Source: Phycisphaerales bacterium (lineage in GTDB: Bacteria > Planctomycetota > Phycisphaerae > Phycisphaerales > UBA1924). Taken from it: a DNA stretch of 64,000 nt. The position numbers were made by a program, and so were the translations under genes. Shown piece after piece: positions 63,133 to 64,000 of this stretch. A model generated the notes under the pieces. It made no database searches. It saw only the letters and a program-made list of their open reading frames with translations, and was not told where the DNA came from. The number at the start of each line of letters is the position of its first letter. Position 1 is the stretch's first letter. Location: contig JABWBB010000002.1 in assembly GCA_013360675.1 (NCBI GenBank), positions 164,105 to 228,104 of the forward strand, written 5' to 3'.

Positions 63133-64000
63133 ATGAAGATCGCCTTCCTCGGCTCGGGCGCTTTCGGGCTCCCCTCGCTCGAAGCCCTCGCGCAGCATCA
63201 CACCATCGTCGGCGTCGTCTCGCAGCCCGACAAACCCGCGGGGCGCGGCGGCGAACTCACCCCCACGCCCATCAGCCGCTTCGCCGCGCTCGAACTTGGC
63301 AGCGTGCCGCTCCTCCGCCCCGAGCGCGTCAACACGCCCGACCTGATCCGCACGATCCACGCCTGGAACGCCGACGCCTGGGTCGTCATCGCCTTTGGGC
63401 AGAAACTCTCGCCCGCGCTGCTGGCGGGGCCGCCCGCGATGAACCTGCACGCCTCGCTCCTGCCGCGCTGGCGCGGGGCCGCCCCGATCAACCACGCCAT
63501 GCTCGGGGGCGACGCCGTCACGGGCAACAGCGTCATCACGCTCGCCGACAAAATGGACGCGGGCCTCATCCTCGCCCAGTCGCGGCGCGAAGTCGAACAC
63601 ACCCAGACCGCCGGCGAACTGCACGACCTTCTCGCCGCCGACGGCCCCACCCTGCTCGATGAAGTCCTCGCCCGCGTCGCGCTCGAGGGCCTGAGCGGCC
63701 AGGCCCAGGACGAAACGCTCGTCACCCTCGCCCCCAAACTCTCCAAGGCCGATGCGTGGGTCGATTTCACCCAACCCGCCGAGGACTGCCGCCGACGCAT
63801 CAACGCCCTCACGCCCTGGCCCGGGGTCGCGGTCGCCCTCGACGCCGCCCCGCTGAAACTGCTGCGGGCCGCGACCCAACCACAGGGTGATGACACCCCC
63901 GCCGCCGCATGTTCGTCGGCACGGGCCGACGCCCCCCCGGGCACGCTCATCGACATCGAGCGCGGCTGGGTCGCGTGCGGTTCGGGCTCGCGCCTGCGCC
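63133..64000 (+). CDS. fmt: Methionyl-tRNA formyltransferase (partial, runs off right edge)
   Basis: Formylates initiator Met-tRNA. The first 289 codons are present. KIAFLGSGAFGLPSLEALA opens the Rossmann-type domain, NLHASLLPRWRGAAPI holds the catalytic Asn and His, and MDAGLILAQ follows. ATG at 63133; an in-frame GTG at 63112 would add seven residues. The C-terminal domain begins near 63730 (ALTPWPGVAVAL). It follows def after 22 bases and so is co-transcribed. Confidence 0.95.
   Translation, partial: MKIAFLGSGAFGLPSLEALAQHHTIVGVVSQPDKPAGRGGELTPTPISRFAALELGSVPLLRPERVNTPDLIRTIHAWNADAWVVIAFGQKLSPALLAGPPAMNLHASLLPRWRGAAPINHAMLGGDAVTGNSVITLADKMDAGLILAQSRREVEHTQTAGELHDLLAADGPTLLDEVLARVALEGLSGQAQDETLVTLAPKLSKADAWVDFTQPAEDCRRRINALTPWPGVAVALDAAPLKLLRAATQPQGDDTPAAACSSARADAPPGTLIDIERGWVACGSGSRLR

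Overview
The window is a gene-dense, high-GC bacterial chromosome segment with 60 protein-coding genes (two cut by the window edges) and no gene-free stretch longer than about 255 bases. I see no rRNA, tRNA, CRISPR array, insertion sequence, prophage or plasmid-type gene. The content points to a planctomycete, most likely of the Phycisphaerae. Pointers are a Gram-negative envelope set (LpxI, KdsB, MCE/Mla-type genes, many lipoproteins), a fused SecD-SecF, membrane pyrophosphatase genes, small Cys-rich proteins of a kind typical of planctomycetes, and many GTG/TTG starts with good Shine-Dalgarno sites. The lineage call is inferred from gene families, not from a marker-gene tree.

Layout. 1-5.1 kb: a probable second membrane pyrophosphatase (edge), hppA, rpsU, a small lipoprotein and gltA, the last followed by the clearest intrinsic terminator. 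5.1-9.1 kb: trpF (+), then a tight four-gene minus-strand operon: zinc-ribbon protein, Cys-rich protein, LolA-like lipoprotein and an exported sensor-like/RDD membrane protein. 9.3-14.3 kb (+): lpxI, a TlyA-like methyltransferase without the S4 domain, a DNA methyltransferase, a membrane protein and asnB. 14.3-21.5 kb (-): a Met/Gln/Gly-rich repeat protein, UPF0316 protein, GH56-like lipoprotein, HEAT-repeat protein, TPR protein, recX, lipoprotein, rhodanese. 21.6-26.2 kb: dapF (+), then hutH-hutU and a NifU C-terminal-domain protein (-). 26.3-32.3 kb (+): thpR, a DUF2339 membrane protein, a QueC-like protein with a degraded PP-loop, proS and a GNAT acetyltransferase.

32.5-43.9 kb (-) is a long co-directional membrane-biogenesis cluster: degenerate M50 protein, rhomboid protease, tgt, yajC, secDF, LysM protein, FAD oxidoreductase, aldo/keto reductase and UDP-glucuronate decarboxylase. 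43.9-53.6 kb: a Nudix hydrolase diverging from mlaF-mlaD-like genes, eno, phoU, a class V aminotransferase, a membrane zinc-ribbon protein, gcvT, panC, a PilZ-like protein and an unknown protein. 53.6-64 kb: a divergent, N-terminally extended pyrG, two tandem exported M1 aminopeptidases (the second with a HEAT-like tail), kdsB, a TPR protein, def and the start of fmt.

Most genes are housekeeping. The parts least explained by known systems are: the four-gene envelope operon at 5.7-9.1 kb; the degenerate M50/rhomboid pair, which share the same C-terminal tail; the long helical insertion in SecD; the Met-rich tandem-repeat exported protein; an AsnB-like protein with Cys in place of a glutamine-binding Glu; and the divergent CTP synthase.
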